DNA of 42,390 nucleotides, from positions 1-42,390 of the forward strand of contig JADGEM010000043.1 in the NCBI GenBank assembly GCA_016744375.1, read 5' to 3'. Each line of letters opens with the position of its first letter. Within the stretch, counting starts at the first letter, position 1. The DNA is from Gammaproteobacteria bacterium. Lineage in GTDB: Bacteria > Pseudomonadota > Gammaproteobacteria > GRL18. Made by a program: the position numbers and the translations under genes. Shown piece after piece: positions 9,401 through 16,972 of the stretch. The notes beneath the pieces were generated by a model. That model was not told the DNA's origin. It was given only the letters and a program-made list of their open reading frames with translations, and did no database searches.

Positions 9401-10073
9401 AATTAATGAAGCTGAAGAACTTCGAGTACAAAAAGATGCCCTCAAAAAGCAACTTGAGACTGACCGCCTGGACGCAGAAAAAGAAGCCGATGAACTTAAA
9501 AAACAACTCGAAGCCGATCGCCAACAAGCCATGAAAGAAGCTGAAGAGCTGAAAAGACAAATTGAAGCTGATCGCCAGCAAGCCATGCAAGAAGCTGAGG
9601 ATTTAAAAGATCAATTAGAGCAGATCCAGATTAATAAGAAACTTCAGGAGCAATCAATTGCACTGCAAAGAGATGAATTAGAGCGCATACAAAATGAAGC
9701 TGACAATGCTCGGAATCAATTAGAAGCTGAATCACAGCGCTCTCGTGAGATGGAACGTCAAAATGCTTTATTAAGAGCAAAAGATGAAGCGAGAAAACAA
9801 GCCATTGAAGAAGCCAAGCGTCGCCGTGAACAACTTTTGGGTAATGCTCAATCCACACCGCCACCACCGGTATTAAATACTTCTGTCAGTCCTTCATCAG
9901 CGGATAGTTCTTCAGCAACAAATGGTTCTTTACCTGCTGATGATTCTTTACCTGCTGATGGCTCTTCACCTGCTGATGGCTCATTAACTACTAATGACTC
10001 TTCATCAACTGACAGCAATATCCACGAAGATCTTAAGGCCGCCTATGAATCGATTAAAAAAAATGACGCTTAG
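6492..10073 (+). CDS. Double cyclic-nucleotide-binding, rhodanese and long coiled-coil protein
   Basis: 1193 residues with an unusual architecture. Residues about 12-115 form a first cNMP-binding jelly roll (MLFKQGDKDKWTVYLLSGKV) with a degenerate phosphate-binding cassette. Residues about 138-250 form a second cNMP domain whose cassette looks functional (FGEEAL at 213-218, then RGAS with Arg224). Residues about 262-342 are a rhodanese domain with the active-site loop CHENRS, Cys314 and Arg318 present. A Ser/Thr/Pro linker follows, then about 700 residues (405-1115) of Ala/Glu/Lys/Gln-rich heptad coiled coil. The end is a Ser-rich tail with hexapeptide repeats. There is no signal peptide or membrane segment, so it is probably a cytoplasmic filament-like or scaffold protein gated by cAMP or c-di-GMP; this role is inference. 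GGAG 8 bases upstream supports the start. Gene boundaries are firm. Confidence 0.85.
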   Translation: MAATPNLDVNVIRKFTPLDSLSLDKVQEVIDKSAVQKIPAGRMLFKQGDKDKWTVYLLSGKVELKQSGGKKHIIEAKSDAAKMAIANEIPRPASAKAKTDISILIIDRDLLDILLNWNAPSSIEVSDLDDDEDWMTRFLQSSAFLQLPAANIQALMMRLIETPLAQGSPVIRENDANDDKFYIIQQGRCLVTKSNPKTGEEITLAELRLGDGFGEEALITGGSRGASVTMKTDGVILSLDKKDFIDLLVSPLIHRIKRNEIDTLKHQKTQLIDVRTETEFTANALPDSLNIPIDLIRTQLDKLSPEKHYIIYSCHENRSIAGAFLFIQQGYDCSIIEDGIGEAESSSFSETPEKPASATVTRIETSPPDTSNTEVEKPQSSETSKQTAPSNRRNEIVTSPEVDAARKKAEEQSQQLTIAETARKEAEGMAADLRGEAQTALKKAEQEAKRAQQAELALKTAQLRAVQLEAQQEELGQSSQELDKVKKLVEEETHLKAEAEASRLTAEQEAKKLRAEADGARAQAEKEAQRATEADAARKEAEETAKKLHKEALQKKSDEVNSALSKAKEEAERAENAEHEASRLREESELARKKADDEAKRAEDAEQARKEAEEAIRQASQEQLSEKEAALEQAKKQSQEEALRAEQAIEEAQRVREEAEQALQQSEELAKLSSLAESELLNAKEEIERLRKDADARQHAEIHEARIKAQEEKERAEKIDADRETALAEVERLKQEMQQAKEQMATDLEKQQQEQISLQEQQHGHIKASAEDEILHMKAEMDAAQEALSEEYVRLSIEQENALQEKINHAQIEADQHESQRLLAEQAQQDAQGEMQRLAAQMKEEKLARDEQEKLRSEELAEAQQRIDSANERAQAAEVARKEFENELEQVRAETQKAREEMEQLRQDMAREIESERLELEAAAAKQRELLEAEKLSLAEEAQKLEEEALKYQQEILAFKEQVEAAKQEAINEAEELRVQKDALKKQLETDRLDAEKEADELKKQLEADRQQAMKEAEELKRQIEADRQQAMQEAEDLKDQLEQIQINKKLQEQSIALQRDELERIQNEADNARNQLEAESQRSREMERQNALLRAKDEARKQAIEEAKRRREQLLGNAQSTPPPPVLNTSVSPSSADSSSATNGSLPADDSLPADGSSPADGSLTTNDSSSTDSNIHEDLKAAYESIKKNDA
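9894..10019 (+). repeat. Seven-unit 18-bp in-frame repeat (Ser-rich tail)
   Basis: Seven consecutive 18-bp units encode hexapeptides of the type LPADGS, LPADDS, SPADGS and SATNGS at the C-terminus of the coiled-coil protein. The central three (9930-9983) are nearly identical at DNA level and the outer units are diverged. The repeat stays in frame, so copy-number change would alter only tail length. Confidence 0.8.
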
Positions 10074-10101
10074 TTTGGCAGTGAATCGCATTTAACATCT
10101 A

Positions 10102-10728
10102 ATGTCTGATACATCAAGATATTCTGTTCCTGCTGAAGCAATTGAAGTGGAGACAGAAATTAAGCGAAGCCGGTTTATTGCTCATATTGCTCACTGCAGC
10201 AATAGCAATGAAGCCTTTGAAATAATAAAACAGGCAGAAAATCGCTATCCTGATGCCCGCCACCATTGCTGGGCATTTATTGCCTGCCCTCCCTTGTCAG
10301 CATCCTCGGTACGCTTTAGTGATTCTGGCGAGCCTTCAGGTACAGCAGGAAAACCCATATTAAATGTGCTTCAATACAGCCACTACGGTGAAATAATCTG
10401 CGTAGTGAGCCGTTACTTTGGCGGCATTAAATTAGGAGCTGGTGGTTTAGTCAGGGCTTATAGCAATAGTACTCAGTCCGCCCTGGAAAAATTGAGTGTC
10501 AAAGAAATCGTCGAGGTATTGCCTATTCAAATTCAGTTCCCCTATCCTTTTGAATCATCTATCCGTCACTACCTCGGCAGCATTGATATAGTGATTAATC
10601 AGGCAATTTACCAGGAACAGGTAATATTTCAATTAAGTGTTGAAAAAATACTCATAGAGCAAATAGAGCAACATACTCGTAACCTCTGTAAAGGTGATAT
10701 ATTATTGACTAAGCTTGATGATATATAA
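10102..10728 (+). CDS. yigZ: YigZ/IMPACT family protein
   Basis: 208 residues, the usual length. The N-terminal UPF0029/IMPACT domain is clear: KRSRFIAH, then RFSDSGEPSGTAGKPIL, then VVSRYFGGIKLGAGGLVRAY, the family signature. The C-terminal DUF1949 ferredoxin-like domain covers about residues 140-205. Bacterial YigZ proteins are conserved but biochemically ill-defined; the eukaryotic homologue IMPACT restrains the Gcn2 kinase. The gene starts 28 bases after the coiled-coil gene with no strong Shine-Dalgarno, so it is probably co-transcribed with it. No odd features. Confidence 0.9.
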   Translation: MSDTSRYSVPAEAIEVETEIKRSRFIAHIAHCSNSNEAFEIIKQAENRYPDARHHCWAFIACPPLSASSVRFSDSGEPSGTAGKPILNVLQYSHYGEIICVVSRYFGGIKLGAGGLVRAYSNSTQSALEKLSVKEIVEVLPIQIQFPYPFESSIRHYLGSIDIVINQAIYQEQVIFQLSVEKILIEQIEQHTRNLCKGDILLTKLDDI

Positions 10729-10773
10729 TTTTTTTGCAGTGCTACTCACAAAAAGGGAGAAAAAAACAAACTA

Positions 10774-11346
10774 ATGTCTGAATTAAGCAAATTCAACAAT
10801 AGCCTGGATAATTTTTTCAAACGCTTCATTAATACAGTGAATGCAGAAACAGGAGATCTACCCGTAGCTACGCATGAACCAGACTGGCCTTCCCCCTGCC
10901 ATCAGGGAGGACCTTTTCTCTCTGAACAAATGCTCAACTCAATCCACTGGCTGCCAAAGCAAAGAGAGGCCAATTCCGACTTGTCCGGTCTTAGTCATGC
11001 TTTAGATGTAGAGCTGCGTCAGGACATACACTCTTTTTTTTGCCGATACTGGTCTGAACAAATTGATGCGATTTTCCAGCAAGGTAATTTGACCCTATTG
11101 TTCGTTTGTAATGAAACCGACATGGAACGACTTGTCAAAAACCAGATTGGTCACGCTTTAAGTAAATTACGAAATAAACAGCCACTGACTTTTTTTATTG
11201 CCTGTACTGACTCAGATTACATTATCAGTGTTGAGCAAGGCTCCGGGCAAGTCATTCTGGAACGTCCCGGTTACCCTGCGGAAAGAATTTTGGCCCAGAA
11301 TCTGACTCAATTTATTAATGAACTGGAATACGGTAAATTATCCTAG
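10774..11346 (+). CDS. syd: SecY-interacting protein Syd
   Basis: 190 residues, close to the 181 of E. coli Syd. The conserved central and C-terminal parts are recognisable: a helix with YWSEQIDA, the strand LTLLFVCNETDMERLV, NQIGHALSKLR, then FFIACTDSDYIISVEQGSG and ILAQNLTQFINEL. Syd is a cytoplasmic protein that binds SecY and removes incorrectly assembled SecYEG complexes. It lies between yigZ and the PP2C phosphatase on the plus strand, 45 bases after yigZ and 9 bases before the phosphatase, suggesting a shared transcript. A GGGAG lies about 15 bases before the ATG. Confidence 0.85.
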   Translation: MSELSKFNNSLDNFFKRFINTVNAETGDLPVATHEPDWPSPCHQGGPFLSEQMLNSIHWLPKQREANSDLSGLSHALDVELRQDIHSFFCRYWSEQIDAIFQQGNLTLLFVCNETDMERLVKNQIGHALSKLRNKQPLTFFIACTDSDYIISVEQGSGQVILERPGYPAERILAQNLTQFINELEYGKLS

Positions 11347-11355
11347 AATAAATTT

Positions 11356-12171
11356 ATGCTGAAAAACTTTTTTAATAAACTCATATACAAGCCTGATCCC
11401 ATTCGTCTTTATTCTACCGGTTTAAGCGATACCGGACAACGCCGTGATCATAATGAAGATAACTTCCTTATTGATGAGAAACTGGGGCTTTTTATTGTTG
11501 CCGATGGTATGGGTGGGCATGAAGCCGGTGAAGTTGCCAGTAAATTAGCTATTGAGACCATTTTTAATCACATCAAAGAGCTGGATGCAAGCTACAAAAA
11601 AAACAGCAAAAAAGCACAGGCAAACACTGCTGAAATCATCAAGACATTATTACAAAATGCTATTGAAGATGCCAATAACCAAACCCATTGTTACAACCTT
11701 GCCAAAGGAATTCCCGAGGGCAAAGGTATGGGAACAACTGTCACAGGGTTTCTAATCAGCACACTGGATGGCCCAGGAAAGAAAAAACTCTACTCTTTTA
11801 ATGTCGGTGACAGTCGGACTTATTATTATAATCATGGAAAAATGAAACAATTAAGCACCGATCACAGTCATTATCAATTATGGATAGAAACAGGCAAAGA
11901 AGGCCCCCCTCCAAAACATAATATCATTTATAAAGCCATTGGCCCCTGGCGTAGAATTGTTGCCGAACAACATACATTTAAAGTAAAAGACAAAGCCCTT
12001 TTTTTACTCTGTTCTGATGGCCTCACTGACATGCTTTCTGATCAGGAAATATGCCAAATTCTCCGTACAAACCAGAAACAATCGCTTAAAGAAATGGCTC
12101 AGGCACTTATTGACAGCGCAAACAATGCAGGTGGCAAAGACAACATTACCGTTGTACTAGTTCGCCCCTGA
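11356..12171 (+). CDS. PP2C-family serine/threonine phosphatase (Stp-like)
   Basis: 271 residues forming one complete PP2C domain. The metal-binding aspartates are visible in RRDHNED (residues 29-35), [15 protein letters not shown] (Asp50), LLCSDGLTD and [11 protein letters not shown] near the C-terminus. Such Mn/Mg-dependent enzymes dephosphorylate Ser/Thr residues and usually counter a Hanks-type kinase, or FHA or anti-sigma partners; no kinase gene is in this window. No signal peptide or membrane segment, so cytoplasmic. It follows syd by 9 bases. Its presence in the same plus-strand run as the cyclic-nucleotide-binding coiled-coil protein makes that protein a possible target, but this is conjecture. 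Confidence 0.9.
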   Translation: MLKNFFNKLIYKPDPIRLYSTGLSDTGQRRDHNEDNFLIDEKLGLFIVADGMGGHEAGEVASKLAIETIFNHIKELDASYKKNSKKAQANTAEIIKTLLQNAIEDANNQTHCYNLAKGIPEGKGMGTTVTGFLISTLDGPGKKKLYSFNVGDSRTYYYNHGKMKQLSTDHSHYQLWIETGKEGPPPKHNIIYKAIGPWRRIVAEQHTFKVKDKALFLLCSDGLTDMLSDQEICQILRTNQKQSLKEMAQALIDSANNAGGKDNITVVLVRP

Positions 12172-12218
12172 CACTAAATAGGTATTACCCGTCATAACGA
12201 CAAAACACCGAACAGTTC

Positions 12219-12243
12219 TGCATTTCTAAATGCATACATTTTT
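12219..12243 (+). terminator. Weak terminator after PP2C gene
   Basis: A short hairpin (TGCATTT / AAATGCA, loop of 2 to 4 bases) followed by TACATTTTT lies about 50 bases after the phosphatase stop, before the convergent znuB-like gene. Low GC content makes it weak. Confidence 0.3.
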
Positions 12244-12274
12244 AACGGTCAATGAGCTCTACAGCTTAAACACT

Positions 12275-13027
12275 TTAACTCCTGCCATTTTTAAATGTAT
12301 TTAATACCAGGGCGATACTAGCAATCATCCAAACAATAACTGCACCACTTGGCAGGTCTAATATGGATGAAGCTATTAATCCAAATCCATAACCAAAAGC
12401 TCCAATACCATATGCAACTAATTGGGATTTACTTGAAGGATAACCTCGGCTTCCCAATGCTGGAATAATCAGACTAGCAAATACCAGATAGACTCCCACC
12501 AGTTGTACAGAGCTGGTGACAGCTATAGCAAATAATAAATAAAATCCGATGTGTCTGTTAAACTTCAATAGGAACCACATGAACAGAACAAATCCAGTAA
12601 TCAAAACAAGGGGTATCAGTTGTTCCCAGGTTATCCATAAAATTTGTCCAACCAATAATTCTCTTAATTGTTCACCGCCCTGTGGATTATTAGTCAGTAA
12701 TAAAATGCTTCCGGTTGCTGCCAGTATAAAACAAACACCAATTAAAGCCTCTTGTATCTGAGGATGATATTTTTCTAATAAACTCAGTCCCCAGGCGCCG
12801 AATACAGCACTTCCAATAGCAATTAATTGCACTTCCCAGCCATGAGTCTCAAATCCAAGCCAGGCTGCTAAAATTACCCCAAATCCGGCAATCTGAGCAA
12901 TGGCAAGATCAATAAAAATTATGCCGCGTTTTAAGACTTCATGACCCAAAGGTACATGAGTCAACAATACCAGAAGTCCAGCAATAAATGCTGGTCCAAG
13001 TATGGTGATATCCAATCCTTCCATCAC
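12275..13027 (-). CDS. znuB: Metal ABC transporter permease (ZnuB-like)
   Basis: 250 residues with about seven to eight hydrophobic helices, matching the ABC-3 family of Zn/Mn/Fe permeases. The first transmembrane region contains HVPLGHEVLKRGIIFIDLA, matching the conserved start where the G-x-x-x-x-R-x-x-x-F-x-D segment lies. Later, VYLVFASLIIPALGSR corresponds to the well-conserved loop near the ATPase contact. Its ATG overlaps the stop of the binding-protein gene by 4 bases, so it is co-translated with it. No ATPase gene follows: next comes a 100-base gap and convergent PP2C. Zinc is favoured over manganese because of the neighbours, but that is inference. Confidence 0.85.
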   Translation of the reverse strand: MMEGLDITILGPAFIAGLLVLLTHVPLGHEVLKRGIIFIDLAIAQIAGFGVILAAWLGFETHGWEVQLIAIGSAVFGAWGLSLLEKYHPQIQEALIGVCFILAATGSILLLTNNPQGGEQLRELLVGQILWITWEQLIPLVLITGFVLFMWFLLKFNRHIGFYLLFAIAVTSSVQLVGVYLVFASLIIPALGSRGYPSSKSQLVAYGIGAFGYGFGLIASSILDLPSGAVIVWMIASIALVLNTFKNGRS

Positions 13028-13926
13028 TGTTGTACCTTAATTAGTCGGTTAAGGAGTTGCTCATACCAGTCAATTAAAGTTTCATCTTTAGCTGGGCTGA
13101 TATCTAATGCAACAGTGGGGATCCCAGTTTTTTGTGATAGCCAGTTGGCGGCTTTGTCATCCTGATAGCTGGCATAGATAATCATATCAGCAGGTGTTTT
13201 CTTCATAGAGGCAAGCAGATGGCTCAAATGTGAACTGGTGGGAGGAATTCCCGGTTTCGTTTCCAGAATCGCCAGTTCATTCAGCCCTAACCACTGTTGT
13301 AAATAAATCCAGCTTTTATGGTAAGCCACTATCGATTTGCCTTTTAGTGAATCGGTTTGTTTACGCCATTGATGAATCCTGTTTTGCCATTGCTTAATAA
13401 AAGAATCCAGTTTGTTCTGATAATCAGTTTGATTTTCTGGATCAACTCTAATCAAAGTCTGGCTCAGAGCTTTAGCCACTTTCAGTACACGTTCTGGATC
13501 GAGATGAATGTGGGGATTCCCGGCGGCATGCACATCCCCATGACTGCGATCCAGCTCAGTTGGCTTATCAAGCAAGGCAACATAATCGGTTGCCATAAAA
13601 TAACCGGGGTTTCCTGTCTGAATGTTGGGATTACCAGATTTTCGTAATAATAGCGGTAGCCAACCTACTTCAAGTTCAGCCCCGGTACATACCAACAGAT
13701 CAGCACGACGAGCTTTTGCAATCAAGCTCGGTCTTGCCTGGATATGATGTGGGTCTTGTTGATTGGTTGTCGCAGTATATATCTTCACATGATGACCACC
13801 TAAGGATTTAGCCAGTGCACCCCATTCAGGTTCACACGCCAACACTTGAAGAGCAGCATTAACAGTCGTGCTTACCAACACCAGGAAACCAATTAACGCC
13901 AGTTTTTTTATTCCATAAATAAACAT
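13024..13926 (-). CDS. znuA: Zinc/metal ABC transporter substrate-binding protein (ZnuA-like)
   Basis: 300 residues with an N-terminal signal peptide (about 1-24, ending TVNA). The cluster A-I metal-binding fold shows its usual ligands: His60/His61 in QDPHHIQARPS, a short His-containing loop HGDVHAAGNPHIHLDP (about residues 129-144), a third histidine in VAYHKSW and a C-terminal aspartate in ALDISPAKDE. The His-rich loop is much shorter than in E. coli ZnuA. It delivers periplasmic zinc to the permease. The gene begins 11 bases after the porin-like gene and overlaps the permease gene by 4 bases, so all three form an operon. Metal specificity is inferred from context. Confidence 0.85.
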   Translation of the reverse strand: MFIYGIKKLALIGFLVLVSTTVNAALQVLACEPEWGALAKSLGGHHVKIYTATTNQQDPHHIQARPSLIAKARRADLLVCTGAELEVGWLPLLLRKSGNPNIQTGNPGYFMATDYVALLDKPTELDRSHGDVHAAGNPHIHLDPERVLKVAKALSQTLIRVDPENQTDYQNKLDSFIKQWQNRIHQWRKQTDSLKGKSIVAYHKSWIYLQQWLGLNELAILETKPGIPPTSSHLSHLLASMKKTPADMIIYASYQDDKAANWLSQKTGIPTVALDISPAKDETLIDWYEQLLNRLIKVQQ

Positions 13927-13937
13927 TGTTTTACTCC

Positions 13938-15329
13938 CTAAAATTGATGTCCGCCATGACTTCCCAAACTATGGGTGTATTGTAAAAAGATTTGATTATC
14001 CGAGTCTTCATAGGATTTATCCTGGTTAAATTGAAGACGGATACGACTGAATTCACTGGGTGACCATTGCAACATGGCACTATAGCGTTCAGGTGTATGG
14101 CCCTCATCATCCAAACCAGCTTCCGCAAGTATGTCACTATCGGATCCTGAATTACTACTGCTGAGTCGATCATAGCGGAAGCCCGTACTCCATTGCGGCA
14201 TAAATTGATAGACAGCCTGAGCGTACCAACCTGACTGATCACCATCATAGGTGGAAGATTCTAATGGAGCACTATTGAGCATAGTTATTATCCCATCTTC
14301 ATCACGTTGAAAATATTCAAACTGCAGTTTCAAATTGCGATTTTTTGGGTTGCCTTTAGGAGCCCATTTATACACCAGATCCAATGCTGTTATTTTACTT
14401 TCACCAGTAAAAGAAGGGGTTTCAGCAGCTCCCCCAGCATGGCTGTGACCACCACTGGTGCGGCCATCAATATCATTGGCATTCCAGTGACTTAAACCCA
14501 TTGACCAGCTGTGTTCAATACCAATATCGCCACCAATATTGGTAAATGCAGTCCACGCACCCACACCTTGAGAATTACCACCTGCAGGAAATTTATCACC
14601 ACTAGAAAGTTCTGCGCCAACCTGCAGGTACAGATCCGTCGGGGCAATATAACTGATCTGTACTCCATCATCAGTCAAATGATCACCAAACAAACCACGA
14701 TAGATCAATGGCGCGTCAGCAAAATCCCAGGCATGTTCATGTTGTTCATTCAGATAACCCATTGCAGAAAAAAATCGACCTGCTTTGATTGTTACTCCAT
14801 TACCTAAGCCGAGTGTTTGAATGAAAGCTTCTTCAATTTCAATTTCAGTTTCATCTTCATGATCATGCACGGCCAATGTGAGCTCACCATAGAACTTATC
14901 ATCAACATTGGCACTGACTGTTAGTTCCGTATGACCAAGCGAAAATCCCTCTTCTCCTAATCCTGCTTCACCGCCTAATGCAAATCCAGGCAGCTCATAG
15001 GCATCCGGATCATTATCAAAGTCAGCATAGCGACCATCAAGGATGACGCTGATGGCAGGATTAAAGCTGTTTGCAGTATTCTTGTCAGTAGTACGTGCTA
15101 CTTCAGACTGTTGAATTCTTTTTTCAACTTGCTGTGCCGTATTATTGGCTTTTTGAGCATGCTCTTCCGTTTTTTCAAGCCTTTGCTCCAATGCCTGAAT
15201 ACGTTGCTCATAACTTTGTTTGAGTTCTTGAATTTGTTGTTTTAATAAATCCAGCTCGTCATTAGATAAAGCTGGATGGGAATATGAAAGGGCAATAGCA
15301 ATACTTGCCACGAGTAATTTTTTACGCAT
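13938..15329 (-). CDS. Porin-like outer-membrane beta-barrel protein, probably zinc-linked
   Basis: 463 residues. A signal peptide (about 1-22, ending PALS) precedes a trimerising-type coiled coil (about 24-85) with heptads such as LKQQIQELKQSYEQRIQALE. An aromatic-rich, strand-alternating barrel then ends in a terminal Phe (GGHQF), the usual BAM signal. Several His/Asp/Glu clusters occur (AVHDHEDETEIEIEEAF, NEQHEHAWDF, GGHSHAGG), fitting a metal-associated role. It is encoded first of the three tightly packed genes with znuA and znuB, so it is probably the outer-membrane entry or capture component for zinc; this is inference. It is not a TonB-dependent receptor: no plug domain is seen. Confidence 0.75.
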   Translation of the reverse strand: MRKKLLVASIAIALSYSHPALSNDELDLLKQQIQELKQSYEQRIQALEQRLEKTEEHAQKANNTAQQVEKRIQQSEVARTTDKNTANSFNPAISVILDGRYADFDNDPDAYELPGFALGGEAGLGEEGFSLGHTELTVSANVDDKFYGELTLAVHDHEDETEIEIEEAFIQTLGLGNGVTIKAGRFFSAMGYLNEQHEHAWDFADAPLIYRGLFGDHLTDDGVQISYIAPTDLYLQVGAELSSGDKFPAGGNSQGVGAWTAFTNIGGDIGIEHSWSMGLSHWNANDIDGRTSGGHSHAGGAAETPSFTGESKITALDLVYKWAPKGNPKNRNLKLQFEYFQRDEDGIITMLNSAPLESSTYDGDQSGWYAQAVYQFMPQWSTGFRYDRLSSSNSGSDSDILAEAGLDDEGHTPERYSAMLQWSPSEFSRIRLQFNQDKSYEDSDNQIFLQYTHSLGSHGGHQF

Positions 15330-15422
15330 AGAATAAGCTCCCGCAGACAGAAAAAATCATCACAGACTGGTTAAAGCATGATATTTATTTTGTCATTCTT
15401 TATTTTTAAATTAAGGTAATTT

Positions 15423-15716
15423 TCAGGCTACAAGAGAATAAGGGGGCGCACGTATACAATAACTGGTTTGGAGTACAGTTGTAGTAGCAGAGTTGGTTTC
15501 TATCGGTTGATGAAAAGGGATTATGGGCGTTTGGATAACTGAGCAATGAGAGATTAAACCATTTTCTGACTGCTCCAGCGCAAAATAAAGTTGGCAGGAT
15601 TCAGTATACTCGTGAAAAGGATGTTCAGCCGAATGAAGTAATGCAGCAAATTGCCCTATAAATAAGGCAATAATGATTAGTGCAATTTTTAAGTATAAGC
15701 GCTGTTTATTTGGCAT
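15423..15716 (-). CDS. Small zinc-uptake chaperone-like membrane or secreted protein
   Basis: A 97-residue protein if started at the ATG at 15716 (MPNKQRLYLK); a longer frame to 15812 adds 32 residues that look non-coding. A hydrophobic segment (about 8-25: IALIIIALFIGQFAALLH) is a signal anchor. It is followed by HSAEHPFHEYTESC, a later SHC, and an ending YCIRAPPYSLVA. Small proteins with this shape, two or three Cys/His clusters and the terminal RAPP motif are commonly encoded beside zinc ABC genes and annotated as zinc chaperones, related to DUF2946. It lies about 90 bases upstream of the porin-like gene on the same strand. Role by association only. Confidence 0.6.
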   Translation of the reverse strand: MPNKQRLYLKIALIIIALFIGQFAALLHSAEHPFHEYTESCQLYFALEQSENGLISHCSVIQTPIIPFHQPIETNSATTTVLQTSYCIRAPPYSLVA

Positions 15717-15881
15717 TGGATTATAAATCATTATATATCGCAAAACATATATATACAATACATTAATTTTTGCTACAAGTCTATTCATTCTATAAGCAAG
15801 GTTTATTGTCATAAGAACCCTGATTATAGATTTATCACTGAGAATAGCAACGGATTAAAATTCTTAGTTAGAAACAATTTT

Positions 15882-16862
15882 TTAGTCACAGCCTACTTCT
15901 TCAGCAGCCCTGAGAATCAACTCCGCTCCACTTTCTTTTTTCCAGGCATTTTCACTTAACACTCGCCTGAAATGCTTTGCCCCTTTGCAGGAGTGCATCA
16001 GTCCCAGAACATGTCGTGTCAGATGAATTAAAGGTACCCCTTTAATCATTTCCTGTTCAACATATTCGGTATACTCGCTAATAATTTCTTTACGAGTGAG
16101 TTTATTTTGCTTTGAGCCATAAAAAAGTCGATCCACTTCTGCCATCAGGTAAGTATTATGATAAGCTTCACGGCCAATCATTACCCCGTCCACATGCTCA
16201 AGATGATGCTGCATATCATCCAGTGTTTTTATCCCACCATTTATCGTAATATGCAGTTCAGGAAAATCTTTTTTCAGCTGATACACAAAATCATAACGCA
16301 ACGGCGGCACATCTCTATTTTGCTTAGGGCTCAGACCTTCCAGCCAGGCTTTACGGGCATGGATGGTAAAATACTGACACCCTGTCTGGCGGACCATCTC
16401 AACAAGCTTCTGGAGCTGATCATAGTGATCTTCATGATCGATACCGATTCGTGTTTTTATTGAAACAGGGATATTAACACTATCCACCATCGCGGCAATA
16501 CATTCAGCGACCAGTTCAGGCCTGGCCATCAGGCAGGCTCCAAAAGCCCCTGATTGTACCCGATCACTGGGACAGCCGACATTAAGGTTGACTTCATTGT
16601 ATCCATAATCTTCAGCCAGGCGACAGCACTGAGCCAAATCAGCCGGATCACTTCCCCCTAGTTGAAGGCTTAAGGGCTGCTCTTGTGAGTTATACCCCAG
16701 GAAACGTTCCAGGTTATTTCCATGAAGAATCGCTCCTGTAGTCACCATTTCACTATAGAGCCACATATTTTTAGAGACCAGACGTAATAAATAACGAAAA
16801 TGGCGATCAGTCCAGTCCAGCATGGGGGCCAGACTTACTGTTCTAGGATCACTCTGCTCCAT
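15882..16862 (-). CDS. dusA: tRNA-dihydrouridine(20/20a) synthase DusA
   Basis: 326 residues from the preferred ATG at 16862 (MEQSDPRTVSLAPMLDWTDR), which has an AGAGG Shine-Dalgarno; the frame extends further upstream to 16955 but the extra 31 residues are unlike the family. It is an FMN-dependent TIM barrel: SLAPMLDWTDRHFR for the phosphate-binding start, LNVGCPSDRVQ, the catalytic cysteine in GAFGACLM, NGGIKT and VDGVMIGREAY for FMN phosphate. WLEGLSPKQNR is typical of DusA rather than DusB/C. It reduces U20/U20a in tRNA D-loops. It is divergent from slt, with about 110 bases between starts. Confidence 0.92.
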   Translation of the reverse strand: MEQSDPRTVSLAPMLDWTDRHFRYLLRLVSKNMWLYSEMVTTGAILHGNNLERFLGYNSQEQPLSLQLGGSDPADLAQCCRLAEDYGYNEVNLNVGCPSDRVQSGAFGACLMARPELVAECIAAMVDSVNIPVSIKTRIGIDHEDHYDQLQKLVEMVRQTGCQYFTIHARKAWLEGLSPKQNRDVPPLRYDFVYQLKKDFPELHITINGGIKTLDDMQHHLEHVDGVMIGREAYHNTYLMAEVDRLFYGSKQNKLTRKEIISEYTEYVEQEMIKGVPLIHLTRHVLGLMHSCKGAKHFRRVLSENAWKKESGAELILRAAEEVGCD

Positions 16863-16903
16863 CTTAAAAGACCTCTGATAAATTAACTTTATGAAATTTT
16901 GGA

Positions 16904-16933
16904 TTGAATAAACAGGTCGTATAGTACTATACT
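16904..16933 (+). promoter_or_regulatory. Sigma-70-like promoter of slt
   Basis: TTGAAT (16904-16909), an 18-base spacer and TATACT (16928-16933), followed about 40 bases later by the slt ATG. Two-box match with near-ideal spacing; not experimentally known. Confidence 0.45.
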
Positions 16934-16972
16934 TTGCAACAATCATGATCCACAAATTTAGGGAAGCAATGC

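Noticed and set aside
8405..9586. Several Ser/Leu-rich minus-strand open frames (8405-8881, 8911-9339, 9176-9586)
   Set aside because: They are the antisense of the Ala/Glu/Lys-rich coiled coil; composition mirrors the sense repeats and no Shine-Dalgarno or family match is seen.
15717..15790. Zur box before the zinc operon
   Set aside because: AT-rich partial palindromes occur, but none matches the Zur consensus arms well enough to claim.
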